Below, one piece after another: positions 8,919 through 17,058 of a stretch of DNA of 59,005 bases. Each line of letters starts with the position of its first letter. Within the stretch, counting starts at the first letter, position 1. The translations under genes and the position numbers were made by a program. A model generated the notes under the pieces. It worked only from the letters and a program-made list of their open reading frames with translations. It did not search any database and was not told the DNA's origin. Origin of the DNA: Myxococcota bacterium (lineage in GTDB: Bacteria; Myxococcota_C; UBA6777); contig JAKLKB010000112.1 in NCBI GenBank assembly GCA_023150835.1, positions 1 to 59,005 of the forward strand, given 5' to 3'.

Positions 8919-9326
8919 TCATTCGACGATGCGTTTTCGCAAGTAGTTGTTGCCGGGAGCGCTTTTCTCTTTCATGTAGCGCTGTTCCATGATCTTGGCG
9001 CGTTCGCAGACGACAGGAGGCTTTTTCTGTTGGGTTTGACGCATCTCTGCGAGGCGTTGGGCGGCTTTGGCATAGGTGGCGGCTTGTGAGGCGAATTGAG
9101 CAGCAGCCTCAAAGTCGGAGAATCCGGCTTCTTCGACGGCTTTACGCATATAGGTTTGGGCGGCGTAGTATTCAAAGCATGCCCATTCCCATGCTTTGGC
9201 GTTTTTGGCATTTTGCTCGGCTTCGGAGGCTTCCATGATCGAAGAGATGTATTGAACGGGTCCACAACCCAAGTGGAGGCCGATCATTGCAACAAAGAGG
9301 GCGACAAGGAAAAACGAACGAGGCAT
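8919..9326 (-). CDS. DUF4398-like lipoprotein
   Basis: 135 residues. The signal MPRSFFLVALFVAMIGLHLGC ends in a lipobox (HLGC). The body is one long helical region rich in Ala and Glu (WEWACFEYYAAQTYMRKAVEE, QFASQAATYAKAAQRLAEMR), the pattern of DUF4398 proteins, which often sit beside OmpA-family genes in Myxococcota and gammaproteobacteria. The helical N-terminus of the downstream OmpA protein looks similar, so the pair may pack together at the outer membrane. It lies 94 bases upstream of that gene on the same strand. Confidence 0.8.
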   Translation of the reverse strand: MPRSFFLVALFVAMIGLHLGCGPVQYISSIMEASEAEQNAKNAKAWEWACFEYYAAQTYMRKAVEEAGFSDFEAAAQFASQAATYAKAAQRLAEMRQTQQKKPPVVCERAKIMEQRYMKEKSAPGNNYLRKRIVE

Positions 9327-9508
9327 GCGATACGTTCCTCTCTTTGGGGTCTAGCGCAAGATCATCGGGCCCTTGGTTGGCGCAGTTCTCGTCGAGACGA
9401 AGCCTCAAAGGGGGAGAGAGCATCTGAGGAAGGGAACCCGCGTAGGCTCGGTGATCTTGCGAGACGGCACAAAAATCCTCTTGTGTGCGTAGCAGAAGCA
9501 GGCTCCTC

Positions 9509-9538
9509 TTGTCAAGTTCAATGGCTTTCGCGTAGATT
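9509..9538 (+). promoter_or_regulatory. Possible promoter of the exbB-exbD-tonB operon
   Basis: TTGTCA (9509-9514) and TAGATT (9533-9538) are spaced by 18 bases about 100 bases before exbB, in a 308-base divergent intergenic region that otherwise shows no gene or repeat. Assigned by eye only. No Fur box was recognised. Confidence 0.25.
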
Positions 9539-9634
9539 CGCATCGGCGCGGAACCTGTGGTGTTTTCGTGCAAAGCATGGTGTTAAAGAGAAGTCCGAAA
9601 AGGAAGAGCTTGGACGAAAGAAGATGAGGCATGG

Positions 9635-10345
9635 ATGTTATCGCATAAGCTGTGGGAGATGGCGCAGATCGGCGCGGAATGGGTGTTGTATTTGTTGTTG
9701 GCGTTGAGCTTGTATTCGATCGCGATCATGGTCGAGCGCGTGGTGTTTTTCTGGCGTGTGCGCAGCGATATCGAGCAGTTGCGTCGGCGTCTGCGTCGAA
9801 GTCTTCAGGAAGGCGGAGCGGCCCGAGCATCCGAGCAGTTTGCTCGTGAAGAAACGCCTGAAGTGGTGATCTTGCGTGAGTCGTTGGCGATGGCAGCGGG
9901 GGGGGCCGATGCGGTTCAAGAAGCGGCAGCGGGGGTTCGTGAGCAGCAAAAGATCAAGCTGGAGCGCGGGTTAATTGTCTTGGGTACGTTGGGCAACAAC
10001 GCCCCATTCATCGGGCTATTTGGAACGGTATTGGGGATCATCAACGCCTTTCGCGACCTGTCCACAACCCAGCTCAGTCAGTCGGGAAACAAGCTGATGG
10101 GTAGCATCTCCGAAGCGTTGGTGGCGACGGCGGTCGGGTTGTTGTTGGCGATCCCTGCGGTCTTGGCGTTCAACTTTTTCCAGCGTCGTGTCAAAGTGAC
10201 GTTGTCTGGGGCGGATACGTTGTTGCACGAGCTTCTTGCGTACTTGCGAAGCCGAGAAGCACACGATCCCCAATTCGTGCAACCTGTGATCTTGCCGCCT
10301 CGAAAAAACGAATCTCGCGCATCCACCGAAGAACGCGCTGGATAA
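9635..10345 (+). CDS. exbB: MotA/TolQ/ExbB proton channel family protein
   Basis: 236 residues. One N-terminal span (LYLLLALSLYSIAIMVERVVFF) is followed by a cytosolic helical region and two further spans around ALVATAVGLLLAIPAVLAFN. The conserved motif GNNAPFIGLFGTVLGIINAF is the ExbB/TolQ signature just before the second span. With ExbD it forms the proton-driven inner-membrane motor that energises TonB. It is followed by exbD after 22 bases, then tonB and a TonB-dependent receptor, which favours ExbB over TolQ. Confidence 0.92.
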   Translation: MLSHKLWEMAQIGAEWVLYLLLALSLYSIAIMVERVVFFWRVRSDIEQLRRRLRRSLQEGGAARASEQFAREETPEVVILRESLAMAAGGADAVQEAAAGVREQQKIKLERGLIVLGTLGNNAPFIGLFGTVLGIINAFRDLSTTQLSQSGNKLMGSISEALVATAVGLLLAIPAVLAFNFFQRRVKVTLSGADTLLHELLAYLRSREAHDPQFVQPVILPPRKNESRASTEERAG

Positions 10346-10367
10346 CCCGCTTCAAGGAGTGACCCAG

Positions 10368-10802
10368 ATGGCTGGTAAAGCTGGCGGCCAAGACGACGAT
10401 GTGATCGTCGATATCAACGTCACACCGCTTGTCGACGTGGTGTTGGTGTTGTTGATTATCTTTATGGTGACGGCGCGTCTGATGGTGCCACCTGCGATCC
10501 CTGTGGAGCTTCCGAAAGCCAGTACAGGGGAGGGAGGCGAGCCTTCTTCTTTGGCGATCACCATCACACGCGCAGACAAAGCCTTGCCCGAGCGCTATTA
10601 CATCAATGGGACGGAGGTGACACCGCCTGCTTTGCGCGAGCGGGTGTCTTCGGAACTCAAGAAAAAAGGTAGCAAAAAGCTCCAAGTCGTGATCGCGGCA
10701 GATCAGCTTGTTCCGCATGGGAAGGTGATGTGGTTGCTCGATACGCTCCGTCAATTGGGCGTTGAGCAATACGCATTCAATATCAATCCGAGTGCGCCTT
10801 GA
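10368..10802 (+). CDS. exbD: Biopolymer transporter ExbD
   Basis: 144 residues. The ATG at 10368 follows AAGGAG by eight bases. It starts with a short cytosolic N-terminus, then DINVTPLVDVVLVLLIIFMV, the ExbD/TolR span containing the essential membrane Asp (VDVVLVLL). The periplasmic domain follows (VIAADQLVPHGKVMWLLDTL). It partners with ExbB in the proton-conducting complex. Its stop is 13 bases before the start of tonB. Confidence 0.93.
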   Translation: MAGKAGGQDDDVIVDINVTPLVDVVLVLLIIFMVTARLMVPPAIPVELPKASTGEGGEPSSLAITITRADKALPERYYINGTEVTPPALRERVSSELKKKGSKKLQVVIAADQLVPHGKVMWLLDTLRQLGVEQYAFNINPSAP

Positions 10803-10815
10803 GGAAGGGGACGTG

Positions 10816-11670
10816 ATGAGGAGCTTACTCGCGACGTTGCGAGAAAAAAAACGGCTGCGTTGGAGCGTTGCTTCGGTTGCATCGGCGTTGCTGCATACAG
10901 GACTGGCTTTTGGTTTGATCCTTTATAAACCAGCGCCGCGCCCGCCTGAGCCCAAAAAGGTGCATTTTCGTTTGCTCAAGCCGCGCCCAGAACCTCCGCG
11001 CCCTGCACCACGCCCCGAACCTCCGCCCACTCCGCGACCTGTGATCCGCCCCAAACCTCGGCCAAAACCACGCATCCGTCCGCGCATCCGCCCTCGTCCT
11101 CGACCGCGTGCTGTTCGGCCCATCCCACCGCCCAATCAACCTCCGCGACGTCCGCCCCCCCGCGCCGAAGAAGCGCAGCCGATCTTTGGCGTCTCGATGG
11201 ATTCCGTGTCGCAAAAGCCGGGTGGACGGAACGCCATCCGTGTTGGAAATACGCTGATGAAAGAACCCGAAGGGCGTTTTACTCCTCCCAGTCAGGTTCG
11301 CTCTTACAACGCTCCTGAGGGCGAGGCTGGAGATCCTCAAGGGACGGGAAAAAAAGATGTGTTTCAGCCTGTCCCCGACTTCGAGTTGGATCAATACCCC
11401 CAAGAGGTCCAATGCCCCAAAGCCAAGTACCCTCCCGAAGCCGAGCGGCTCGGTATCCAAGCTGTGATCGTTTCGAGCCTAGAGATCCGACAAAATGGAC
11501 GGATCCGCCGTGTTCGTGTGATCAGCGTTCGACCCGATGGGTCCGACAAGTATGGATTTTCAAAGTCTGTTCGTGCGGCTTTGATGCGTTGTCGGTTTCG
11601 AGCCGCACGTTACAAAGGAAAAGCGGTCGACGCCGTCATCCGCTACACTTCTCGTTTTGTTCCAGAGTGA
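10816..11670 (+). CDS. tonB: TonB family energy transducer
   Basis: 284 residues. ATG at 10816 follows GAGGAAGGGG. A single N-terminal span (SVASVASALLHTGLAFGLIL) is followed by a long Pro/Arg-rich periplasmic spacer (residues about 38-125, RPEPPRPAPRPEPPPTPRP type). The C-terminal TonB domain (about 190-284) contains CPKAKYPPEAERLGIQAVI and ends with RCRFRAARYKGKAVDAVIRY. It transmits the ExbBD-driven force to outer-membrane receptors, most likely the adjacent one at 11884. The unusually high Arg content of the spacer (others use Pro-Lys/Glu) is notable. Confidence 0.93.
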   Translation: MRSLLATLREKKRLRWSVASVASALLHTGLAFGLILYKPAPRPPEPKKVHFRLLKPRPEPPRPAPRPEPPPTPRPVIRPKPRPKPRIRPRIRPRPRPRAVRPIPPPNQPPRRPPPRAEEAQPIFGVSMDSVSQKPGGRNAIRVGNTLMKEPEGRFTPPSQVRSYNAPEGEAGDPQGTGKKDVFQPVPDFELDQYPQEVQCPKAKYPPEAERLGIQAVIVSSLEIRQNGRIRRVRVISVRPDGSDKYGFSKSVRAALMRCRFRAARYKGKAVDAVIRYTSRFVPE

Positions 11671-11679
11671 GCCGCTCTA

Positions 11680-11823
11680 ACGAGCCTCAAGGAGCGACTC
11701 CGTTGGTGTTGTGTATGTGGGGCGCTGCCCCACGCCCCGCCATAGAGCGCGGCTCCCTTGACCCCGTATTAAGGCCAATGTTCGGTCGCGGGCGGTTCGC
11801 GAACCGCCCCTACAATATGCTGA
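11680..11823. repeat. Dispersed repeat family B, copy 1
   Basis: Between tonB and the receptor gene lie GGGGCGCTGCCCCACGCCCC, CGCGGCTCCCTTGACCCCGT and GGGCGGTTCGCGAACCGCCC (a perfect inverted repeat). The GACCCCGTAT-type segment recurs at about 23310, 54145 and 55190. This may attenuate read-through from tonB to the receptor. Confidence 0.6.
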
Positions 11824-11883
11824 TATCTTAGGGTTTTCCTTTTCAACTGCGTAACTCCTATACCTATTGAAAGGAAGTGTTGT

Positions 11884-14640
11884 GTGTTAAAGATCACGGC
11901 GGACGTACGGGGCCGCATGATGCAGAAGCCGAAGCGACCGAAGGTACAGTGGTTTGTTTGGCTTGGGTTTTGTTTGGCGGTAGGGAGCCTCTTGTTGATC
12001 TCGCCGAACGCATCGGCACAACCCACGCCGCCTAACACCGCAAAACCTGCGGCCACTCCCCAAGGCTTTGTCCCTCCGAAGCTTCTGCAATTTGTTCAAG
12101 CTCCTTATCCCAAAGAAGCCTTGAAAGCCCGAAAAACAGGGGCTGTTTTGTTGCAGTTGATCGTCGATGCAACGGGCAAAGTGGTGAAAGCAACGGTGGT
12201 CGAATCCGCAGGGGCAGAATTCGATCAAGCGGCTCTTTCGGCAGTACAGCGCTTTGCGTTTCAACCCGCCACTTTCAAAGGCAAGCCCGTTCCTGTGCGC
12301 ATCGCGTATCGGTATCGTTTTACGCTCCAAACCATCGCTGCTTCGAGACCTGCCACACGGCCCAAACCTGTATCCCTGCCGACGACCCAAGCGGCCTTGC
12401 CTCCGCCGCGTCGAGCGATCGAATCTCGTACGCTCGATAGTGCGGGGGCTTCGATGGTTCGTGGCTTTTTGCGTGAACGCGGAACGCGCCGTCCGATCGA
12501 AGGCGCACCGGTCTACTTGCTCGGGCGGAAACGCTACCAAGCGATCACCGATCCCGAAGGGGCCTTTGCGATCCCCAACGTGCAGCCCGGGCGTTATCGT
12601 TTCGTTGCGCCTGTTCCCAACTTTGAAAAGCTCCGTCAGACCGTCACGGTGGCGCGCAAAAAAACACTCGACTTGCAAGTTTACTTGCGTTCCACCTCGG
12701 AGGAGCTGTTTCAAAGCGTGACCCGAGCCAAGCGCCAGCGCCTTGAGATCCATCAGCAAAGCCTCCAAGAAGAAGAGATCCGCATCGCCCCCGGAACCCA
12801 AGGCGATCCGCTCAAAGTCATACAAAACCTTCCCGGGGTTGCGCGAACTCCCTTGAATGCAGGGGCTTTTATCGTGCGCGGTTCTGCCCCGGGAGATACA
12901 CGCACTTATCTCGACGGTCATCAGATCCCGCAGTTGTACCATTTTGGCGGACTGACCGCTGTCGTGAACGGCGATATGGCCCAACGCCTCGACTTTATCC
13001 CGGGTGGTTTTAGTGTCGCGTATGGGCGCGGGATGGGCGGTGTGATCCATCTGCAAACGCGCCCGGGAAAAGATCGTTTTCATGGTTATGTCGATCTCGA
13101 TATCATCGATGTGGGGCTTTTTTTAGAGGGGCCGTTGTGGAAAGGCGCTACCTTTGTGGCCTCTTTTCGGCGGAGTCACTTGGATCTGTTTCTGAATCTG
13201 ATCTTGCCGCAGAATCGGGCTTTTGATCTCACGGTTGCGCCGCGTTATTACGACTACCAGTTCAAGATCGACTGGAACGTGGATCGGCACAATCGCTTGA
13301 CGTTGATGTACTTTGGTTCGGGTGACAAGCTGTCCTTTTTGCGCAGCGAGCCTGTGGGACGCTCCGATATACGCGGAGACTTTTTGTTTTATACGGCCTT
13401 TCATCGCTTGAACTTCTCGTGGGCTTTTCGGCTTGGAAACACTTTTGAACACGATCTTGCCGTACAGATCGGCACGACCAGCACCGATACCAAAGGCGGA
13501 GATCAGTTTGCATTCGGATTGTTCGAGCCGATCTTGTCGATCCGCGATGAGATGCGTTGGACTCCCTTTAAGCAATTGATGATCCGAGCAGGTCTCGATA
13601 TGCGCCTACGCTACGAGGAACAGCGCTTTGATGCCCCGCCTTCGACGCCGCGTGTGGGAGACGGAAACACGGGTGGAACGAACATCTTGCGCGATCTCAA
13701 GGAAAATCTGATCAATACATGGATCCCTGAGCCTGCCTTGTATCTTGAGGCCGCGTGGATGCCGATCCCTTCGTTGCGGATCGTACCCGGGATACGGGTC
13801 GATTTCTTTGGGCGCACCAAAGAATTCACCTTTGATCCGCGCTTTAACGTGGCTTGGGATCCGATCAAGATGCTGACGCTCAAGGCGAGTGTTGGTCTGT
13901 TTTCGCAACCTGCCTCGGGGCTGAATTCTTCCGAGATGTTTGGAAACCCCGATATACGGGCGGAAAAGGCGATGCACTATGTCCTAGGTGCAGAAGTCCG
14001 CTGGACGGAGTTCTTTGCGACCGAAGTCAACGGATATTACAAAGATCTGAGCGGTTTGGTGGTGAGCAGCAGCGACGTGGTGGTGCGCAACGGCCAAGAA
14101 GTCCCAGAGCGTGTCACCAACAAGGGCCAAGGCCGCGCCTATGGCGTCGAATTCTTGATCCGCCACAAGCCACACGGAAAGTTCTTTGGATGGATCAGCT
14201 ATACACTCGGTCGTTCCGAGCGATTGAATCGTACTACACAAGAGTGGGAGTTGTTCAACTTTGATCAAACGCACATCTTGACGCTGCTTGGGGCTTACAA
14301 GATCGGTTGGGGTCTGACGTTGAGTGCGCGTTTTCGGTTGGTTTCGGGGAACCCGTACACGCCGTATACAGGTGGGATCTACAACGCAGACTCGTTTGGT
14401 TACCTGCCGATCCGAGGCAAGACCAACTCCGCACGCGCCGAGCTTTTCCATCAACTCGATCTGCGCCTTGATTACGAATACGCCTTCCCGACGTGGAAAA
14501 TGATCTTTTACTTGGATGTCCAGAATGTTTACTACCAACTGAACCAAGAAGGTCGGATCAACAATTATGACTACACCAAACAAGCCCCCCTTACGGGCAT
14601 CCCGATCTTGCCTTCTATCGGGATTAAAGCGCAGTTTTGA
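11884..14640 (+). CDS. TonB-dependent receptor with N-terminal TonB_C-like and carboxypeptidase-regulatory-like domains
   Basis: 918 residues; GTG start with GGAAG six bases upstream. A signal peptide ends near NASAQP (about 46). Residues about 62-150 resemble the TonB C-terminal domain (APYPKEALKARKTGAVLLQL, VRIAYRYRFTL). Residues about 193-275 form a carboxypeptidase-regulatory-like beta-sandwich (TDPEGAFAIPNVQPGRYRF). Then come the plug (NLPGVARTPLNAGAFIVRG, GGFSVAYGRGMGGVI) and a 22-strand-type barrel ending KAQF with a terminal Phe. It is an outer-membrane active transporter for an unknown ligand. It follows exbBD-tonB and a family B repeat. A TonB-like domain on the receptor itself is unusual, although fusions of this kind are reported in deltaproteobacterial groups. 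Confidence 0.9.
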   Translation: MLKITADVRGRMMQKPKRPKVQWFVWLGFCLAVGSLLLISPNASAQPTPPNTAKPAATPQGFVPPKLLQFVQAPYPKEALKARKTGAVLLQLIVDATGKVVKATVVESAGAEFDQAALSAVQRFAFQPATFKGKPVPVRIAYRYRFTLQTIAASRPATRPKPVSLPTTQAALPPPRRAIESRTLDSAGASMVRGFLRERGTRRPIEGAPVYLLGRKRYQAITDPEGAFAIPNVQPGRYRFVAPVPNFEKLRQTVTVARKKTLDLQVYLRSTSEELFQSVTRAKRQRLEIHQQSLQEEEIRIAPGTQGDPLKVIQNLPGVARTPLNAGAFIVRGSAPGDTRTYLDGHQIPQLYHFGGLTAVVNGDMAQRLDFIPGGFSVAYGRGMGGVIHLQTRPGKDRFHGYVDLDIIDVGLFLEGPLWKGATFVASFRRSHLDLFLNLILPQNRAFDLTVAPRYYDYQFKIDWNVDRHNRLTLMYFGSGDKLSFLRSEPVGRSDIRGDFLFYTAFHRLNFSWAFRLGNTFEHDLAVQIGTTSTDTKGGDQFAFGLFEPILSIRDEMRWTPFKQLMIRAGLDMRLRYEEQRFDAPPSTPRVGDGNTGGTNILRDLKENLINTWIPEPALYLEAAWMPIPSLRIVPGIRVDFFGRTKEFTFDPRFNVAWDPIKMLTLKASVGLFSQPASGLNSSEMFGNPDIRAEKAMHYVLGAEVRWTEFFATEVNGYYKDLSGLVVSSSDVVVRNGQEVPERVTNKGQGRAYGVEFLIRHKPHGKFFGWISYTLGRSERLNRTTQEWELFNFDQTHILTLLGAYKIGWGLTLSARFRLVSGNPYTPYTGGIYNADSFGYLPIRGKTNSARAELFHQLDLRLDYEYAFPTWKMIFYLDVQNVYYQLNQEGRINNYDYTKQAPLTGIPILPSIGIKAQF

Positions 14641-14644
14641 TGCG

Positions 14645-15736
14645 ATGATGACACTCCGACTACACTGCTTTCGATTTTCGATCTTTCGATCTCGCCGATA
14701 TTTGCGCAGCCTTGGGTGCCTGAGCTTTTTGGCTCTTTTGGTAGGCTGCGTCAATCAATGCGAGGTCCCCTTTCCACCGAGTTCTTTTATCGACAAGATG
14801 CGCATCTTGGCGATCCAAGCCGAGCCGCCCGAAGTGACACCCGGGCAGCCCGTGAAGCTGCGTTTTTTGGCGGTCGACAGCAAAGGCATCGTCCCTTCGA
14901 CGGGGTTTTTGCCCTTTCCTTCGTGTCTTTCAGACGGCGGACCTGCCGATCCTTCGGCGCTTTGGGTGGGTTGTTTGCCGGGGGTCGGACCTGTCGAAGA
15001 TAGCTCGCGTTCTTGCACAGACTTTTCGTTTGTTTCGGGGGCGTCGGATGGCGGTGTGGCCGATGCTGGAGGGGCCGATGCTGGCGGAGGCATCGATCTG
15101 AGCAAGTTTCAGATCACTTCGCCACCTTGCGGGGTTTCGGTGAGTTGGCAAACGCCCGCAGCGTATCTGAATCCGTTGAACGTAGAAGAACAAACCAAAG
15201 GCCGAGAAGCTGTGATGGTGCTTTCTGCTCGGATACAAGGGCTTGATCAAGTTTCCTTCAAGCGCGTACGCCTGTCCAAACGCGAACCCCCCAAGCAAAA
15301 CACCAATCCACGCTTTTTGGGCGTCACGATGGGCGGGATGGAGGTGGATTGTTGCGACGAGCGAAACCCCGACGCTTGCAAGCCTCACGAGATCCCCGCT
15401 GATGCGTCGATCGAGATCCGCGCCCGCATCGATCCGCAATCCCAAGATCTCCTGCCAACACCGCTTCCCGATCAGCCACGCGAAGATATCTCGATCGTCT
15501 GGTTTACCAACGCGGGCGAGTTCAACCGCCAATCGACCGTCTTGTCGGGCAAAAATAACCCCAAAAATAGCCCTTGGCCGACATGGTTTCCCACAGACTT
15601 CCAAGGAAAGCCGCTTCCCGAAGGAACGCAAGCGACCCTTGTCGCGGTTGCACAAGACTTTCGTGGAGGGATCGGATGGATGGTCTGCCGTCTTCGGCTT
15701 GGTCCGCCCAAGAAAACGGAAGCTGTTCCTGATTGA
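14645..15736 (+). CDS. Lipoprotein of unknown function, linked to the receptor operon
   Basis: 363 residues from ATG 14645 (the next ATG, at 14648, is also possible), four bases after the receptor stop. The signal with lipobox LALLVGC gives a lipoprotein. The body has no recognised domain. It holds a Gly/Ala/Asp low-complexity stretch (GGVADAGGADAGGG) and several Cys pairs (DCCDERNPDAC) that suggest disulfides. It is probably an outer-membrane surface lipoprotein acting with the TonB-dependent receptor, as such partner genes often do. That role is inferred from position alone. Confidence 0.75.
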   Translation: MMTLRLHCFRFSIFRSRRYLRSLGCLSFLALLVGCVNQCEVPFPPSSFIDKMRILAIQAEPPEVTPGQPVKLRFLAVDSKGIVPSTGFLPFPSCLSDGGPADPSALWVGCLPGVGPVEDSSRSCTDFSFVSGASDGGVADAGGADAGGGIDLSKFQITSPPCGVSVSWQTPAAYLNPLNVEEQTKGREAVMVLSARIQGLDQVSFKRVRLSKREPPKQNTNPRFLGVTMGGMEVDCCDERNPDACKPHEIPADASIEIRARIDPQSQDLLPTPLPDQPREDISIVWFTNAGEFNRQSTVLSGKNNPKNSPWPTWFPTDFQGKPLPEGTQATLVAVAQDFRGGIGWMVCRLRLGPPKKTEAVPD

Positions 15737-15805
15737 CGGCCAAAGGTCTTTGGGGAGGCGGGATGTGAGGGGGTTGCGTGCGGATGGTTTGGGTGGTTGT
15801 GTTGT

Positions 15806-16339
15806 TTATTTCGTGGTTTGAAGTTTGGTTCCCGAGCAGTAGAGGTCGCAGGTCGTGCTGAGGTTGAAGAATTCGCAGGTGGCCGCACAAGCAAACTTGG
15901 CGACATATTGGGCGTCCCAATCGCCTTTGTCGTCTTTGTCGGGGCCTGTCAATTGGCCGGTGATGGTGGTGCTAGAAGGGTCACATTTGGCAGGGGCCGA
16001 AGGGAACGGGCCCGTGCCCGTAATGGTGCGTCCGTCGGTGAGTTTGAAGTTCAGGGTGACTTCGTTTCCTGTGGCTTTTCCATCGACTTTGACGAATTTG
16101 GTGGCGTCGGTTTCTCCTGTGGGCTTCATCAATCCGGTGATTGCTCCTTTCTCGTCTTGTTGAAGCGCAAGTTTTCCTTTGAGGGTCATACCGCTGTTGG
16201 CTCCGCTTCGGACGTTGACGTTGAAATCGTACTGGCAAGATTGAAGCGAAGCGTTGTTGGTGGCGGGTGTACCGCAAGCAGCCAGAAACAACAGACCAAA
16301 AAACACAGCAAACCATTGACCAAAGAAGTAGAAACGCAT
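15806..16339 (-). CDS. Small lipoprotein with beta-rich body
   Basis: 177 residues. The signal MRFYFFGQWFAVFFGLLFLAAC ends in a lipobox (LAAC). AAGGAG sits five bases before the ATG. The body alternates short beta-type segments (MTLKGKLALQQDEKG, NEVTLNFKLTDGRTITGTG) and ends with a cluster of Cys residues (CAATCEFFNLSTTCDLYC). No family was recognised. It is transcribed toward the receptor operon, tail to tail with the 14645 lipoprotein. Confidence 0.75.
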   Translation of the reverse strand: MRFYFFGQWFAVFFGLLFLAACGTPATNNASLQSCQYDFNVNVRSGANSGMTLKGKLALQQDEKGAITGLMKPTGETDATKFVKVDGKATGNEVTLNFKLTDGRTITGTGPFPSAPAKCDPSSTTITGQLTGPDKDDKGDWDAQYVAKFACAATCEFFNLSTTCDLYCSGTKLQTTK

Positions 16340-17058
16340 GGGGTTCTCCTTTACGGATCGTTTTCGTTGTGGGCAACACTCTCGCGGGTGCGTTGCGAGA
16401 GGAGAGGGTGAGGCGTGAAAGATTCATGATGGATAACAATGGTTTTTGAGATCTGTCAACCGATCGCAGTGTTTTGGAACCTTCGACAAGTGTTTGGTTC
16501 AGGAAATTTGGATAGGTGTGGCTTGTGGACAAAAAACCCCGTATTCGTAGCGCCTCGATCGGTAGGGGCGTGGGTTTGGAAAACGTAGGGCCGCCCTGCC
16601 GATACGGGACGGAACCTCACGAAAGCCAGAAGCAAGCTAGAAGCAAGCTAGAAATTTGGCAAAAGCAGTTCTTTGTTTGCAATATAAGTCAGTATCGCTT
16701 GATTTTTGTAACTTTGGTGCTTGAGCAGCAAGGTTCTTCGGGGTCCGTTCAAACCAACGCCATGAGAGAGGTATCAAGATGCAACACATTTCAGCCAGGG
16801 CAACCACAGGGGGTTGCCCCTACGATCTCTGTTGCGTCGGTGACCTCTTCATCGCCATCTTTTTTGAACGAACCCGTTCTTCGGGCGCGAAAGTTGAAGA
16901 AACTTAGTGATACTTACTTAGGAGTTGCGTCGTTGAGCAAAAAACCCGTGTTCGTGCCTGTTCAAGCGAGAGAGTCGTTGGTGTGAAAAATGGTGATGGC
17001 TTTGTAATACTGCGAGGGTGGTGTAGAGGACGGTCTTGACGAGCCAAGGGAGAGCGCG
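16340..17058. other. Repeat-rich intergenic region
   Basis: About 720 bases without a convincing gene. It contains family B-type pieces (AAAAAACCCCGTATTCG at about 16530 and AAAAAACCCGTGTTCGTG at about 16938) and a family A core (GGGCAACCACAGGGGGTTGC at about 16799). A short direct repeat (AGAAGCAAGCTAGAAGCAAG) lies near 16630. A 156-codon open frame from 16516 runs through these repeats and was not accepted as a gene. Confidence 0.55.

Noticed and set aside
16516-16986. 156-codon open frame in the spacer before the GNAT gene
   Set aside because: Runs through family A and family B repeat pieces and has no start signal.
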